Below, one piece after another: positions 19,624-27,805 of a DNA stretch of 64,000 nucleotides. The notes beneath the pieces were generated by a model. It had not been told where the DNA came from and searched no databases. It saw only the letters and a program-made list of their open reading frames with translations. A program made the translations under genes and the position numbers. The DNA is from an endosymbiont of Escarpia spicata. Lineage in GTDB: Bacteria > Pseudomonadota > Gammaproteobacteria > Chromatiales > Chromatiaceae. The first letter of the stretch is position 1, and every line of letters begins with the position of its first letter. Where the stretch lies: NCBI GenBank assembly GCA_003349915.1, contig QFXE01000005.1:496001-560000 (forward strand), read 5' to 3'.

Positions 19624-19710
19624 GCCGGGGTGGTGGAATTGGTAGACACAGGGGATTCAAAATCCCCCGGCTTCGCGGCCTTGACGGTTCGAGTCCGTCC
19701 CTCGGTACCA
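19624..19710 (+). tRNA. tRNA-Leu (anticodon CAA)
   Basis: An 87-base class II tRNA. The acceptor stem pairs GCCGGGG with CCTCGGT, the D arm has TGGTGGAATTGGTAGACACA, the anticodon stem GGGGA/TCCCC encloses TTCAAAA with anticodon CAA, a long variable arm follows (CGGCTTCGCGGCC), and the T arm has GGTTCGAGTCC. The CCA end is encoded (19708-19710). It reads UUG codons. Confidence 0.97.
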
Positions 19711-19720
19711 GTTTAAAAAC

Positions 19721-19757
19721 AAAGGGTTAGCTAATCTTTAGCTAGCCCTTTTTCTTT
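19721..19757 (+). terminator. Intrinsic terminator after tRNA-Leu
   Basis: A 13-bp stem (AAAGGGTTAGCTA against TAGCTAGCCCTTT, one G-T pair) with a short loop is followed by TTCTTT. It closes the tRNA-Leu transcript ten bases after the CCA end. Confidence 0.85.
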
Positions 19758-19927
19758 GACTGACTGGTTAGATAGCGCACTAAATCACAAAGAAGCGCAA
19801 TAAATCCGCGTTCGACTGCGCCACAATCCCAAGTGGTCAGATACAGAATGGCCATACATTTAATATGGTTAAATGTACTATGGTTCGATATATATGTCGG
19901 TTATTTCGACAGGGTCAATAGTTCCAT

Positions 19928-20350
19928 ATGAGAAACTCCACTATGGGAAAACAGGAGCAGTTTCTACTCTTGGAATTCCAAGAACTACAGGCGAGGTATC
20001 GGCAGTTAGTTGACGATACTGTCTGGCTACAGCGATACGTCCTGATTTTTTCAGGTGCAGTTTGGGCTTGGATTTTTTCTGATTCGGCAAAGTCACCTCA
20101 GAATTTAGCCGTTTGGGCGCCTTTTGTAATTACGGTATTGTTTTCATTGAAGGCGATCATCCTCCATTTGTACGCGCAGCGGATTCACAGTTATCTACAT
20201 AGAGTCGAAGAGTGGATGGAACTGGATAATCTGGGCTGGTCCGCTACCCAGAGTAAGATGGGCTTTGCAAACTGGCTGTTGGTATTTTGGTTTATCGTTG
20301 CGGTAGTTAATCTATCTCTAGCTTTGACCTACCCTCATCTGATGACGTGA
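19928..20350 (+). CDS. Small membrane protein of unknown function
   Basis: A 140-residue protein with three predicted transmembrane helices: RYVLIFSGAVWAWIF (about 36-50), AVWAPFVITVLFSLKAIIL (61-79) and FANWLLVFWFIVAVVNLSLAL (113-133). The N-terminus (MGKQEQFLLLEFQELQARYRQL) is a charged, probably coiled helix. No family was recognised. The start could also be ATG at 19943; neither has a good ribosome site. It stands alone downstream of tRNA-Leu in a rather AT-rich stretch, a typical place for acquired genes. Confidence 0.65.
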   Translation: MRNSTMGKQEQFLLLEFQELQARYRQLVDDTVWLQRYVLIFSGAVWAWIFSDSAKSPQNLAVWAPFVITVLFSLKAIILHLYAQRIHSYLHRVEEWMELDNLGWSATQSKMGFANWLLVFWFIVAVVNLSLALTYPHLMT

Positions 20351-20523
20351 GAATCACCATGGTGGAATAAGCCTCCGTTTTATGTTGTCATCAAATCGTC
20401 ATAAATTTCGAATATAATCTCATTGCCTACTTTGGACAGGCAAGGAAAGTCAGTGATGACACCCCCCCCGCAAGGACGCGGGGGAACTTTATATCAAGAT
20501 AAGGTGGATAGTTATCTTACTTG

Positions 20524-21486
20524 TTAATCTTCCGGGCGGCAGATCATATGACGGCTGACAGCACGCGCTGTTCTGTAAAGCAACATAATGATCAGCAGTG
20601 TCAGCAGAGTGACAAGCACCCAACTCAATCCCGCATGCACGACTGACCCGGTATGTTCATACACTACAAGGGTGGCAATGGTAATCGCAGCGATAGGGAA
20701 GGAGTAGGCCCACCATGTGAGGAAAAAGTTGATCCGGATAAAAAACCGGTATTGGGTTGCCAGCAGGAGCGTCAGAAAAAGCCCCACATAGTAGAGAATT
20801 CTGGCAAACGCATCGAGGTCTCCCGTCAATTTCATATATGAGAGGAAGCCCACCGCCGGCGGTGCAATAAGAATAAACAGAGTCGGCATCAGTTTTTCAG
20901 GCATCGGACTATGAAACATGATCCGGTAAAAGATGATCGTCATCAGCACGATCCAGAAGACGATGCCAATACTGAAGAAAAACCACGAAACCTCTGTATA
21001 TCCCAGTTGCATCCCTGCCACTGGCACCAGAACATTCCCAACCACCGGAATAAACCACGCAGGATTAATGTGATGAATCTCGAACTGATCGTGATGAATC
21101 CAGACACTCATGATATAGAGCGTAAATCCAATATGCATCACAGTACCCATCAACCATAAAGGTTCGGCGACCACAGGCAGCGTATGCAAAGAGACAATGG
21201 AGAGCAGTAGCAGGCTGATGGAGATACTGGGGAAGAAATTCATCTTCACAGGATGATTTAATTCCCGGATAACTGCGTCACGAAAGTGGAGGATTTTTCT
21301 CACATAGAAGAAAAGCAACACCACAAACAGCCCGGCGACAAACAGCGCCAGCGCTCCATCAACATTCAGCTGCAGACCGAACGCACGTTGAAACGTACTC
21401 CATGCAATCGTAAGCCCGCACAACCCCATCACAATGGAAAAGAAGGAGATGGGGAAATTCTCTAATCGGGATGGGTTAGACATCAA
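20524..21486 (-). CDS. SLAC1/TehA-family anion channel or transporter
   Basis: A 320-residue membrane protein with about ten helices, matching the TDT/SLAC1 family (TehA, SLAC1, Mae1). Typical features are the opening segment PISFFSIVMGLCGLTIAW, the half-way PAWFIPVVGNVLVPVAG motif and the late TWWAYSFPIAAITIA helix. Members pass small anions such as nitrate, chloride, malate or sulfite. The ligand is not predictable; in a sulfur-oxidising host sulfite or nitrate are options. It is a single gene. Confidence 0.85.
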   Translation of the reverse strand: MMSNPSRLENFPISFFSIVMGLCGLTIAWSTFQRAFGLQLNVDGALALFVAGLFVVLLFFYVRKILHFRDAVIRELNHPVKMNFFPSISISLLLLSIVSLHTLPVVAEPLWLMGTVMHIGFTLYIMSVWIHHDQFEIHHINPAWFIPVVGNVLVPVAGMQLGYTEVSWFFFSIGIVFWIVLMTIIFYRIMFHSPMPEKLMPTLFILIAPPAVGFLSYMKLTGDLDAFARILYYVGLFLTLLLATQYRFFIRINFFLTWWAYSFPIAAITIATLVVYEHTGSVVHAGLSWVLVTLLTLLIIMLLYRTARAVSRHMICRPED

Positions 21487-21735
21487 TAATTCTCCGGTAA
21501 GCAGCTACTGTATTCAGCTCGACTAGTGGGCCATGCGGAGAATCTGTAACCGGTTTTTAAAGGATACAGCATCCACAATTAACTGGGATCATGCATTGCG
21601 TAAACGCAAATTCCGCAGTTTCTACAGGCTTGTTGTTATTGATGTTGTTTGGCAGGGGCAACGTATCATGGATGTTGTCAGGCAAGGGCCAGTGCCTGAT
21701 TTAGAGCATTGTTGATGACCTCCAGCTTTGGTTCT

Positions 21736-22581
21736 CTATTCAGTGGAAAACTGGTAGAGCGCCTGTATCTCCTCTCTCCAGATCGTGTCATCGATCGTCT
21801 CCAGCACCATGGGAATATCGTCAAAACGTGGGTCCCGCATGATAAAGCTAAAGGCATCCCAGCCGATCTTTCCCTGGCCGAGACTATGGTGCCGGTCCAC
21901 TCTGGCCCCCAGATCAGGCTTGCTATCGTTGAGGTGCATGCCACGCAGATAGTCGAAGCCAACAATGCGTCCAAACTCACCAAAGGTCTGCTCGCATGCA
22001 TCACGGGTCCGCAGGTCGTAGCCGGAAACGAATGTGTGACAGGTATCGAGACAGACACCTACCCGGCGCTTGTCCTCCACCCCTTCAATGATTCGGGCCA
22101 ACTGCTCAAACCTGTATCCCAGGGTGGAGCCTTGGCCTGCTGTATTTTCAATCACCGCGGTCACCCCTTCCGTCTGCTCCAGGGCGATATTGATCGACTC
22201 GGATACACGGTCGAGACTCGCCTCCTCACCGATCTTTCGCAGGGTGGCGCCGGGATGGAAGTTAAGAAGTTTCAGACCGAGCTGTTCACAGCGATGCATC
22301 TCATCGACAAAGGCGGCACGGGATTTCTCCAGCCCCTCGGTTTCCGGATGCCCGAGATTGATCAGATAACTGTCGTGGGGCAACACATGTTCCGGGGCGA
22401 TACCGACCTGTTGTAGATTTACTTTGAAACCCTCTATCGCCTCATCGGTCAGCGGCTTTGCCTTCCATTGACGTTGGTTCTTGGTGAATAGCGCAAAGGC
22501 CTTCGCACCAATTTTTTCAGCATTCAACGGGGCGTTCTGAACACCACCGGAAGCACTGACGTGGGCGCCTACAAACTTCAT
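21736..22581 (-). CDS. nfo: Endonuclease IV
   Basis: A 281-residue TIM-barrel AP endonuclease. It opens [18 protein letters not shown] and shows the metal-binding motifs [30 protein letters not shown] and [22 protein letters not shown]. It cleaves DNA at abasic and oxidised sites with a trinuclear zinc centre. It is divergent from cysZ, with a gap of 73 bases. Confidence 0.96.
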   Translation of the reverse strand: MKFVGAHVSASGGVQNAPLNAEKIGAKAFALFTKNQRQWKAKPLTDEAIEGFKVNLQQVGIAPEHVLPHDSYLINLGHPETEGLEKSRAAFVDEMHRCEQLGLKLLNFHPGATLRKIGEEASLDRVSESINIALEQTEGVTAVIENTAGQGSTLGYRFEQLARIIEGVEDKRRVGVCLDTCHTFVSGYDLRTRDACEQTFGEFGRIVGFDYLRGMHLNDSKPDLGARVDRHHSLGQGKIGWDAFSFIMRDPRFDDIPMVLETIDDTIWREEIQALYQFSTE

Positions 22582-22654
22582 TGGTTCTGTCCTTTGGTTA
22601 TTGAATCTCTAACTCTGCTAAAATCCAGCTTTTATCAAAACAGACCGAAGCAAC

Positions 22655-23401
22655 ATGGCAAACAATCCCCTCTCCGGCGTCGGCTATCTGCTGCGCGGCT
22701 TGAGCCTGATAAGCAAACCCGGGCTGAGACGTTTCGTACTCATCCCCCTGCTGATCAACATCCTGGTCTTCAGCCTGCTGGTTGGGATAGGAATCAGCCA
22801 GTTCGATCTGCTAATGGATCATTTTCTTCCCGCCGACGACAGCTGGCTCTCCTACCTGCGCTGGCTGCTTTGGCCAATATTCGCTCTGGCACTGTTGCTA
22901 ATCATCTTCTACACCTTTACCGTCATCGCCAACCTGATCGCCGCGCCATTCAACGGCCTGCTGGCAGAGAAGGTGGAACTCTATCTCGGCGGCCGGTTGC
23001 AGGAGGAGAGTGGCAGCATCAAACAGGTGATGAAAGATATTCTTCCTGCCCTGTTTTCTGAACTGCGCAAGATACTCTATTTTTTGCTGCGGGCGATCCC
23101 CCTGCTGATTCTCTTCGCAATCCCGGTGCTCAACATCGTTGCGCCCTTTCTATGGTTGGCCTTCGGTGCCTGGTTTCTCTCAATCGAGTATGGCGACTAC
23201 CCGATGGGTAATCACAGTCTGCTCTTCAAGGATCAGCACAAACGTCTGAAAAAGGCCCGTTTTACTGCGATGGCATTTGGTGGCAGCGTCACGCTATTGA
23301 TGATGGTGCCCATCCTGAATTTTGTCGCAATGCCGGCGGCGGTGGCCGGGGCTACTGTCTTCTGGAAAGAGCGTCTGGAGAGCACTGGCGGCGACGCTTA
23401 G
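22655..23401 (+). CDS. cysZ: CysZ, sulfate permease
   Basis: A 248-residue inner-membrane protein of the EI24/CysZ family. It opens with PLSGVGYLLRGLSLISKPGLRRFVLIPLLIN, followed by membrane segments near 25-45, 67-95 and 140-180 and the IANLIAAPFNGLLAEKVE motif. CysZ brings sulfate in for cysteine synthesis at low sulfate levels. The start ATG at 22655 agrees with homologues. The next gene is convergent, 18 bases away. Confidence 0.93.
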   Translation: MANNPLSGVGYLLRGLSLISKPGLRRFVLIPLLINILVFSLLVGIGISQFDLLMDHFLPADDSWLSYLRWLLWPIFALALLLIIFYTFTVIANLIAAPFNGLLAEKVELYLGGRLQEESGSIKQVMKDILPALFSELRKILYFLLRAIPLLILFAIPVLNIVAPFLWLAFGAWFLSIEYGDYPMGNHSLLFKDQHKRLKKARFTAMAFGGSVTLLMMVPILNFVAMPAAVAGATVFWKERLESTGGDA

Positions 23402-23419
23402 CTTTCTGCATAACCCCTC

Positions 23420-24580
23420 CTACAGCCGGTTAAATTTCCGCAGCCGCGCCACCCCCTCCTCCAAGTTGGGCAGTGAGGTGGTGTAGGCGAACCGCAGATG
23501 CGCCTCGGGCCGATTGAAGCCGAAATCACGGCCAGGCGTGACGGCCACTCCGGCCTCCTCCAGCAGCGCCTCTGCAAAGGCATGACTATCATCCGTGACC
23601 GCCTCGCAGTTTGCATAGAGATAGAAGGCTCCCTGCGGGGTGACGGGTAGTTCAAATCCCATCTCGCGCAGCGCGGGCAGCAGAAAATCCCGCCGCTGCA
23701 GATACTCGACCCGACGCGCTTCAAGTATCTCCAGCACCTCCGGCTCAAAGGCCTTCAGCGCGGCATGCTGGGACAGGGTGGGAGCGGCAAGAAAGATATT
23801 CTGGGCCAGACGATCAAGAGGACCAACGGCAGCTTCGGGCGCAACCAGCCAGCCGAGACGCCATCCGGTCATGCCGAAAAACTTGGAGAAGCTGTTGATA
23901 ACGAATATGTCATCGGCGATGGAGAGGGCGGTTCCTCCAACGGCATCGTAAATCAGTCCCTGATAGATCTCATCGACAACCAGCAGACCACCCAGACTGC
24001 TGACTGTATCGTGCAACGCAGTGAGCTCCTCCAGTGTGAGCAGCGTCCCGGTGGGATTGGCCGGCGTCGCCACCAGCACGGCCTTGGTATCCGGCCGCCA
24101 TGCCGCCTCCACGATCTCCGCCGTGAGCTGATAACCCGTATCCGCACCCACCGGCACACACACTGGTTTGCCGTCAACCAGCTCCACGAAGTGGCGGTTA
24201 CAGGGGTAACCGGGGTCGGCCATCAGGACGCTCTCTCCAGGATTGATCAGCACGCTCATCACCAGCTGCAGGGCACCGGATGCCCCTGGCGTAACGATGA
24301 TGCGGGCAGGGTCGATATCCACCCCGTAGCTGCCGGCATAGAATCCGGCAATCGCTTCCCGCAGAGCGGGCAACCCCTTGGCGGGCGTGTAGTGGGTCTC
24401 ACCCGCGGCAAGGGCCGCTTCTCCCGCATGGATGATGGGGGCTGGAGTGATGAAATCGGGTTCGCCGATCTCCATGTGGATGATCGAACGCCCCTCGGCC
24501 TCCAGCCTGCGCGCTTTTGCCAACAGGTCCATGACATAGAAGGGCTGGATGTGCGCCATCCTGTCGGCAATGGGGATCAT
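23420..24580 (-). CDS. PLP-dependent class I/II aminotransferase
   Basis: A 386-residue fold type I aminotransferase resembling aspartate/alanine-type enzymes. PLP contacts are visible in TPGASGALQLVM, the PANPTGTLL Asn, DEIYQGLIY, and the Schiff-base lysine in INSFSKFFGMTGWRLGW; the substrate carboxylate Arg is in HLRFAYTTSLPN. The amino acid is not predictable. The ATG at 24578-24580 matches where the family starts; a TTG at 24617-24619, overlapping the stop of the upstream phosphatase gene, is the alternative. It appears to be co-transcribed with that gene. Confidence 0.88.
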   Translation of the reverse strand: MIPIADRMAHIQPFYVMDLLAKARRLEAEGRSIIHMEIGEPDFITPAPIIHAGEAALAAGETHYTPAKGLPALREAIAGFYAGSYGVDIDPARIIVTPGASGALQLVMSVLINPGESVLMADPGYPCNRHFVELVDGKPVCVPVGADTGYQLTAEIVEAAWRPDTKAVLVATPANPTGTLLTLEELTALHDTVSSLGGLLVVDEIYQGLIYDAVGGTALSIADDIFVINSFSKFFGMTGWRLGWLVAPEAAVGPLDRLAQNIFLAAPTLSQHAALKAFEPEVLEILEARRVEYLQRRDFLLPALREMGFELPVTPQGAFYLYANCEAVTDDSHAFAEALLEEAGVAVTPGRDFGFNRPEAHLRFAYTTSLPNLEEGVARLRKFNRL

Positions 24581-24615
24581 CTTCCTGGTTTCTTCAAGGT
24601 AATTATGATGGTCTA

Positions 24616-25383
24616 TCAACCCCGGCCGTGAAAGGCTCTCAACAGCGCAAGATCGACATAGCCGGCGTCACCCGCATCACCTGCGATCACGCGAAAATCA
24701 TCGTCCGGATCGCCAAGCTGGTCGAGCACCAACGCCGCACCATTGAAATCGTCATCCTCGGTGTAGTCATTGGTAGTGACCAATATTGAGCGGATACCGG
24801 CAGACGCAGCCGATTTCACACCGTTTTCCGAGTCTTCGAAGGCTATGCACTGCTCGGGGGATAGTTTCATCTGCTCAATGGCCCAGGTATAGATATCTGG
24901 AGCTGGCTTCTTGGCCGGCACGATATCACCCGCAGCGATCACCTCGAACCACTCCTCTGCAGCCGGGTCCAGAGCATGCTGCAACAGCGCGCTGACATTG
25001 GCCGGGGTAGTGGTGGTGGCGATGGCAAGCCGTAATCCCGCCTCCCGCACCTCGGTCAAGAGTCTCCTGACCCCGTTGCGCATGGGGATCGCACCTTCCG
25101 CCAACATACTGGTGTAGTGGGCGGTCTTCTGTTTGTGCAGCGCTGCAATAAAACCGTCCAAGTCTGCGGGCCGCTCAAAATCGGTATTGAAACTGTCCAG
25201 ATAGTAGCGAATCCGTTCTTTGCCTCCGGTCACTGCCAGCAACTCTCCATAGAGCGCCACCGTCCACTCCCAGTCGAGTCCTGCATCGACAAATGCCCGA
25301 TTAAATGCCACCCGATGACCATCCTTCTCAGTATCGGCCAAGGTGCCGTCCACATCGAATATCAGCGCTTCCAATTCAGCCAT
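24616..25383 (-). CDS. cbbY: CbbY-like HAD phosphatase
   Basis: A 255-residue HAD subfamily IA hydrolase. Motif I is FDVDGTLADTE with both Asp residues, motif II TTTTPANVS, motif III the Lys in PAKKPAPDIY, and motif IV FEDSENGVKSA. The cap-domain GGKERIRYY is typical of CbbY, which removes xylulose-1,5-bisphosphate, an inhibitor of Rubisco. The name rests on this resemblance; no cbb genes are in the window. The ATG at 25381-25383 is preferred to an upstream GTG. Confidence 0.75.
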   Translation of the reverse strand: MAELEALIFDVDGTLADTEKDGHRVAFNRAFVDAGLDWEWTVALYGELLAVTGGKERIRYYLDSFNTDFERPADLDGFIAALHKQKTAHYTSMLAEGAIPMRNGVRRLLTEVREAGLRLAIATTTTPANVSALLQHALDPAAEEWFEVIAAGDIVPAKKPAPDIYTWAIEQMKLSPEQCIAFEDSENGVKSAASAGIRSILVTTNDYTEDDDFNGAALVLDQLGDPDDDFRVIAGDAGDAGYVDLALLRAFHGRG

Positions 25384-25580
25384 TACTTTACTCACTAATT
25401 AGTCAAATCGCGCTAGCTTACCCAAACCACCGCAACCTTGCACCCCCACGCAAAAAAGCGGAATTTTGAGCTCGGTGAAAAAAATCGCCCTATTAATTGA
25501 CTTAGCACATTAAGAAAATGGCAATCTGGACGATACTAGTTAATGTCAAGCAAACATTGATTGAAGAGACACCCATTTTG

Positions 25581-25609
25581 TTGTCTAGCAACTGGGTTTC
25601 TGGTATAGA
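25581..25609 (+). promoter_or_regulatory. Probable sigma-70 promoter of dksA
   Basis: TTGTCT (25581-25586) and TATAGA (25604-25609) with an exact 17-base spacer lie about 40 bases ahead of the dksA start codon. The bases after the -10 are C-rich (AGTCCCC). Confidence 0.6.
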
Positions 25610-25647
25610 TAGTCCCCTTCACTCAAGAGGTATTCAGGAGTCAGTGA

Positions 25648-26091
25648 ATGGCCCAGAAGAAAGCCAAAAAAGATGTGAGTTCAGGACCGTTTGGTTTTGA
25701 ACCCTATCAGCCCGCTGAGGGCGAAGAGTACATGAACGAGGAGCAGGAGACGCATTTTCTCGCCATCCTGCGGGCCTGGAAGGCAGATTTGATGGAAGAG
25801 GTCGACCGAACCGTGCATCACATGCAGGACGAGGCGGCAAATTTCCCCGATCCAAACGACCGGGCTACACAGGAGTCGGAGTTCAGTCTGGAACTGCGTA
25901 CCCGCGACCGTGAGCGTAAACTGATCAAAAAGATCGATTCAACGATCACCCAGATCGACAATCACGACTATGGATTCTGCGAGTCCTGCGGTGTGGAGAT
26001 CGGCATCCGCCGCCTGGAGGCCAGGCCAACTGCCAGCCAGTGTATCGATTGCAAGACCCTGGATGAGATCCGGGAGAAGCAGATGGGTTGA
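25648..26091 (+). CDS. dksA: RNA polymerase-binding transcription factor DksA
   Basis: A 147-residue DksA. The coiled coil carries the acidic tip DPNDRA (Asp68, Asp71, Ala73), and the four-cysteine zinc finger is Cys111, Cys114, Cys132 and Cys135. With ppGpp it binds the secondary channel of RNA polymerase and adjusts rRNA and amino acid promoters. A good ribosome site (CAGGAG) lies 12 bases before the ATG. gluQ follows after an attenuator-like hairpin, as in enteric bacteria. Confidence 0.97.
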   Translation: MAQKKAKKDVSSGPFGFEPYQPAEGEEYMNEEQETHFLAILRAWKADLMEEVDRTVHHMQDEAANFPDPNDRATQESEFSLELRTRDRERKLIKKIDSTITQIDNHDYGFCESCGVEIGIRRLEARPTASQCIDCKTLDEIREKQMG

Positions 26092-26111
26092 GCCTGCCCG
26101 ACCCTGCGTAT

Positions 26112-26139
26112 AAAAAAAACGGCTTACGCCGGTTTTTTT
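26112..26139 (+). terminator. Terminator/attenuator between dksA and gluQ
   Basis: An inverted repeat with an A-run on the left and seven T residues on the right (AAAAACGGC, loop TTAC, GCCGGTTTTTTT) ends ten bases before the gluQ start. A terminator in this place is known to limit gluQ expression in Shigella (Caballero and co-workers), so it is likely an attenuator and not the end of an operon. Confidence 0.8.
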
Positions 26140-26149
26140 AATTCTTGTC

Positions 26150-27064
26150 ATGAACCCAGTCAAAAACAACCAGCCTCCATCCTACCGCGGCCGCTTTGCC
26201 CCCTCCCCAACCGGACCGCTCCATTTCGGCTCACTGGTGGCGGCCCTCGGCAGCTATCTTGATGCCAGGGCTAACCATGGCGAGTGGCTGGTACGCATGG
26301 AGGATCTCGATCAGACCCGTGAGATCAAAGGCTCTGCCGATGAGATATTACGCACCCTCGACCGCTTCGGTTTTAAGTGGGAAGGCGAGATCATTCGTCA
26401 AAGCCGACGCACCGACGCCTATGCCCACGCCCTCAATGTTCTGAACAGAGACGATCTTGCCTACCCCTGTGGCTGCACGCGTAAAGAGATCAACATCGCC
26501 GCCCGCCCAGGCATCGAGTCTGCCGCCTACCCCGGCACCTGTCGCCAGGGACTACGGGCGGGCAGGAAAGAACGGGCTATCCGTCTGCGAACCTTTGATA
26601 ATCCATCAGGATTTGAAGACCTGATTCAGGGAGAAGTGACGCAAAACCTGGCCAGCGACATAGGGGACTTCATTATCCGCCGTGCAGACGGCTACCACGC
26701 CTACCAACTTGCTGTCGTGGTGGACGATGCCTGGCAGGACATCACTCACATCGTGCGCGGCGCCGACCTGCTGCTATCCACACCACGTCAGATCCATCTG
26801 CAACAACTGCTGGAACTGCCCACACCAGTCTATGCCCACCTGCCGCTGGCGGTGGATGCAAACGGGCGAAAGCTGAGCAAACAGTACAAAGATGCCCCGG
26901 TAGAGAATCGACATCCTCTACCGGCGCTGCTACAGGCACTGCACCATCTGGGCCAGCCTCTGCCCGATGAAAGGCCTACCGGCATCGACGATTTCTGGGA
27001 TTGGGCAATATCAAACTGGCAATTGGAAAATGTCCCGGCTAAACCAACACTTCAACCTCACTGA
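26150..27064 (+). CDS. gluQ: Glutamyl-Q tRNA(Asp) synthetase
   Basis: A 304-residue shortened GluRS homologue without an anticodon-binding domain. The HIGH-like motif is APSPTGPLHFGSL, the KMSKS-like motif RKLSKQYKD, and the zinc ligands are in YPCGCTRKE and YPGTCRQG. It attaches glutamate to the queuosine at position 34 of tRNA(Asp), thus using the product of tgt and queA found elsewhere in the window. The start ATG has no Shine-Dalgarno sequence because the terminator precedes it directly. Confidence 0.95.
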   Translation: MNPVKNNQPPSYRGRFAPSPTGPLHFGSLVAALGSYLDARANHGEWLVRMEDLDQTREIKGSADEILRTLDRFGFKWEGEIIRQSRRTDAYAHALNVLNRDDLAYPCGCTRKEINIAARPGIESAAYPGTCRQGLRAGRKERAIRLRTFDNPSGFEDLIQGEVTQNLASDIGDFIIRRADGYHAYQLAVVVDDAWQDITHIVRGADLLLSTPRQIHLQQLLELPTPVYAHLPLAVDANGRKLSKQYKDAPVENRHPLPALLQALHHLGQPLPDERPTGIDDFWDWAISNWQLENVPAKPTLQPH

Positions 27065-27094
27065 TTATTGCATGGCTACGGACCAGCGCTGGCA

Positions 27095-27118
27095 CGATCA
27101 AGCATAGCGGATCGGGCA
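27095..27118. repeat. Short dispersed repeat, copy 2 (CGATCAAGC type)
   Basis: Second copy of the 24-base segment found at 2174-2197, here beginning CGATCAAGCATAGCGGAT. It lies 31 bases after the gluQ stop codon in an otherwise featureless gap. Confidence 0.4.
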
Positions 27119-27251
27119 TTACTGTCTGCACAGGTGGGATTGCCTGTTCCGCTGTACTTGAACCAGCCTACCGTTCAAGATTTCTATTCGCGTTACAGAA
27201 AATGTGTAAAAATGGCTGACCGCACCACTCTTAATCAGGGAAGCTATAATA

Positions 27252-27668
27252 ATGAAAACGACCTATCGCTCACTCACTGCTTTGCCTCTTATTCTAATGT
27301 TGTCGGGAAATGCCTATGCACTTTCCGGGCAGGATTACCTCGACAAATGCAAGGAGGCCATCACAACCCCATTGGAAAAGGAGACAGCGCAACAGGCTGT
27401 CAACCGTGCACTCGATGCCGGATCCTGTGGAGGTTTTCTTGGCGGGACACTCGGCGGAATGAATCTGGTCGGCAATATGCTATTGCATAAAAAAGCGCTG
27501 AAGCGAAACTTCGTCTGCCTGGATGAGGGAAAACAGATCAACGAATTGCTGAAAGAGTTTCTGGTCTATCTTGAGGGGAAACCAAAAAATTTAGAGGCTC
27601 CGGTGCAGATGCACATCTTCAACCACTTCTCCAGGAAGTATCACTGCAAACCCATCGAGAAGCAGTAA
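27252..27668 (+). CDS. Secreted Rap1a/Tai-like protein
   Basis: A 138-residue protein with a signal peptide (MKTTYRSLTALPLILMLSGN, cleavage near AYA-LS) and four cysteines (33, 59, 89, 132) that can form two disulfides. The pattern FVCLDEGKQINELLKEFLVYLEGKP with a C-terminal YHC matches the Rap1a/Tai immunity fold, which binds peptidoglycan amidase effectors in the periplasm. No T6SS or amidase gene is near, so a housekeeping or orphan role is possible. A ribosome site AGGGA precedes the ATG. A bidirectional terminator follows. Confidence 0.65.
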   Translation: MKTTYRSLTALPLILMLSGNAYALSGQDYLDKCKEAITTPLEKETAQQAVNRALDAGSCGGFLGGTLGGMNLVGNMLLHKKALKRNFVCLDEGKQINELLKEFLVYLEGKPKNLEAPVQMHIFNHFSRKYHCKPIEKQ

Positions 27669-27737
27669 GCGCTTCCCTATAAACCGGTAGGAACGGCGCT
27701 TCGCAGCATGCCGCGAGGAATAAAATCCACTGGGATT

Positions 27738-27775
27738 AAAAAAGCCGCCGCTACTTTCGTAGCGACGGCTTTTTT
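27738..27775. terminator. Bidirectional intrinsic terminator
   Basis: A long hairpin (AAAAAAGCCGCCGCTA against TAGCGACGGCTTTTTT, one bulge) has T-runs on both strands. It lies between two convergent genes, the Rap1a/Tai-like gene and the PEP-CTERM gene, and can stop transcription from both sides. Confidence 0.9.
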
Positions 27776-27805
27776 GTCTCCATCAGTCTACGACTGAGTC
27801 AACTT

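Noticed and set aside
20466..20490. C-rich/G-rich hairpin after the small membrane gene as a terminator
   Set aside because: The stem is followed by AACTTTATAT and not a T-tract on either strand; at best a Rho-dependent or inactive structure.
21641..21690. Two 20-base imperfect repeats (GATGTTGT...GGCA) near nfo, considered as CRISPR or iterons
   Set aside because: Only two copies, 30 bases apart with three mismatches; no array and no replication genes.
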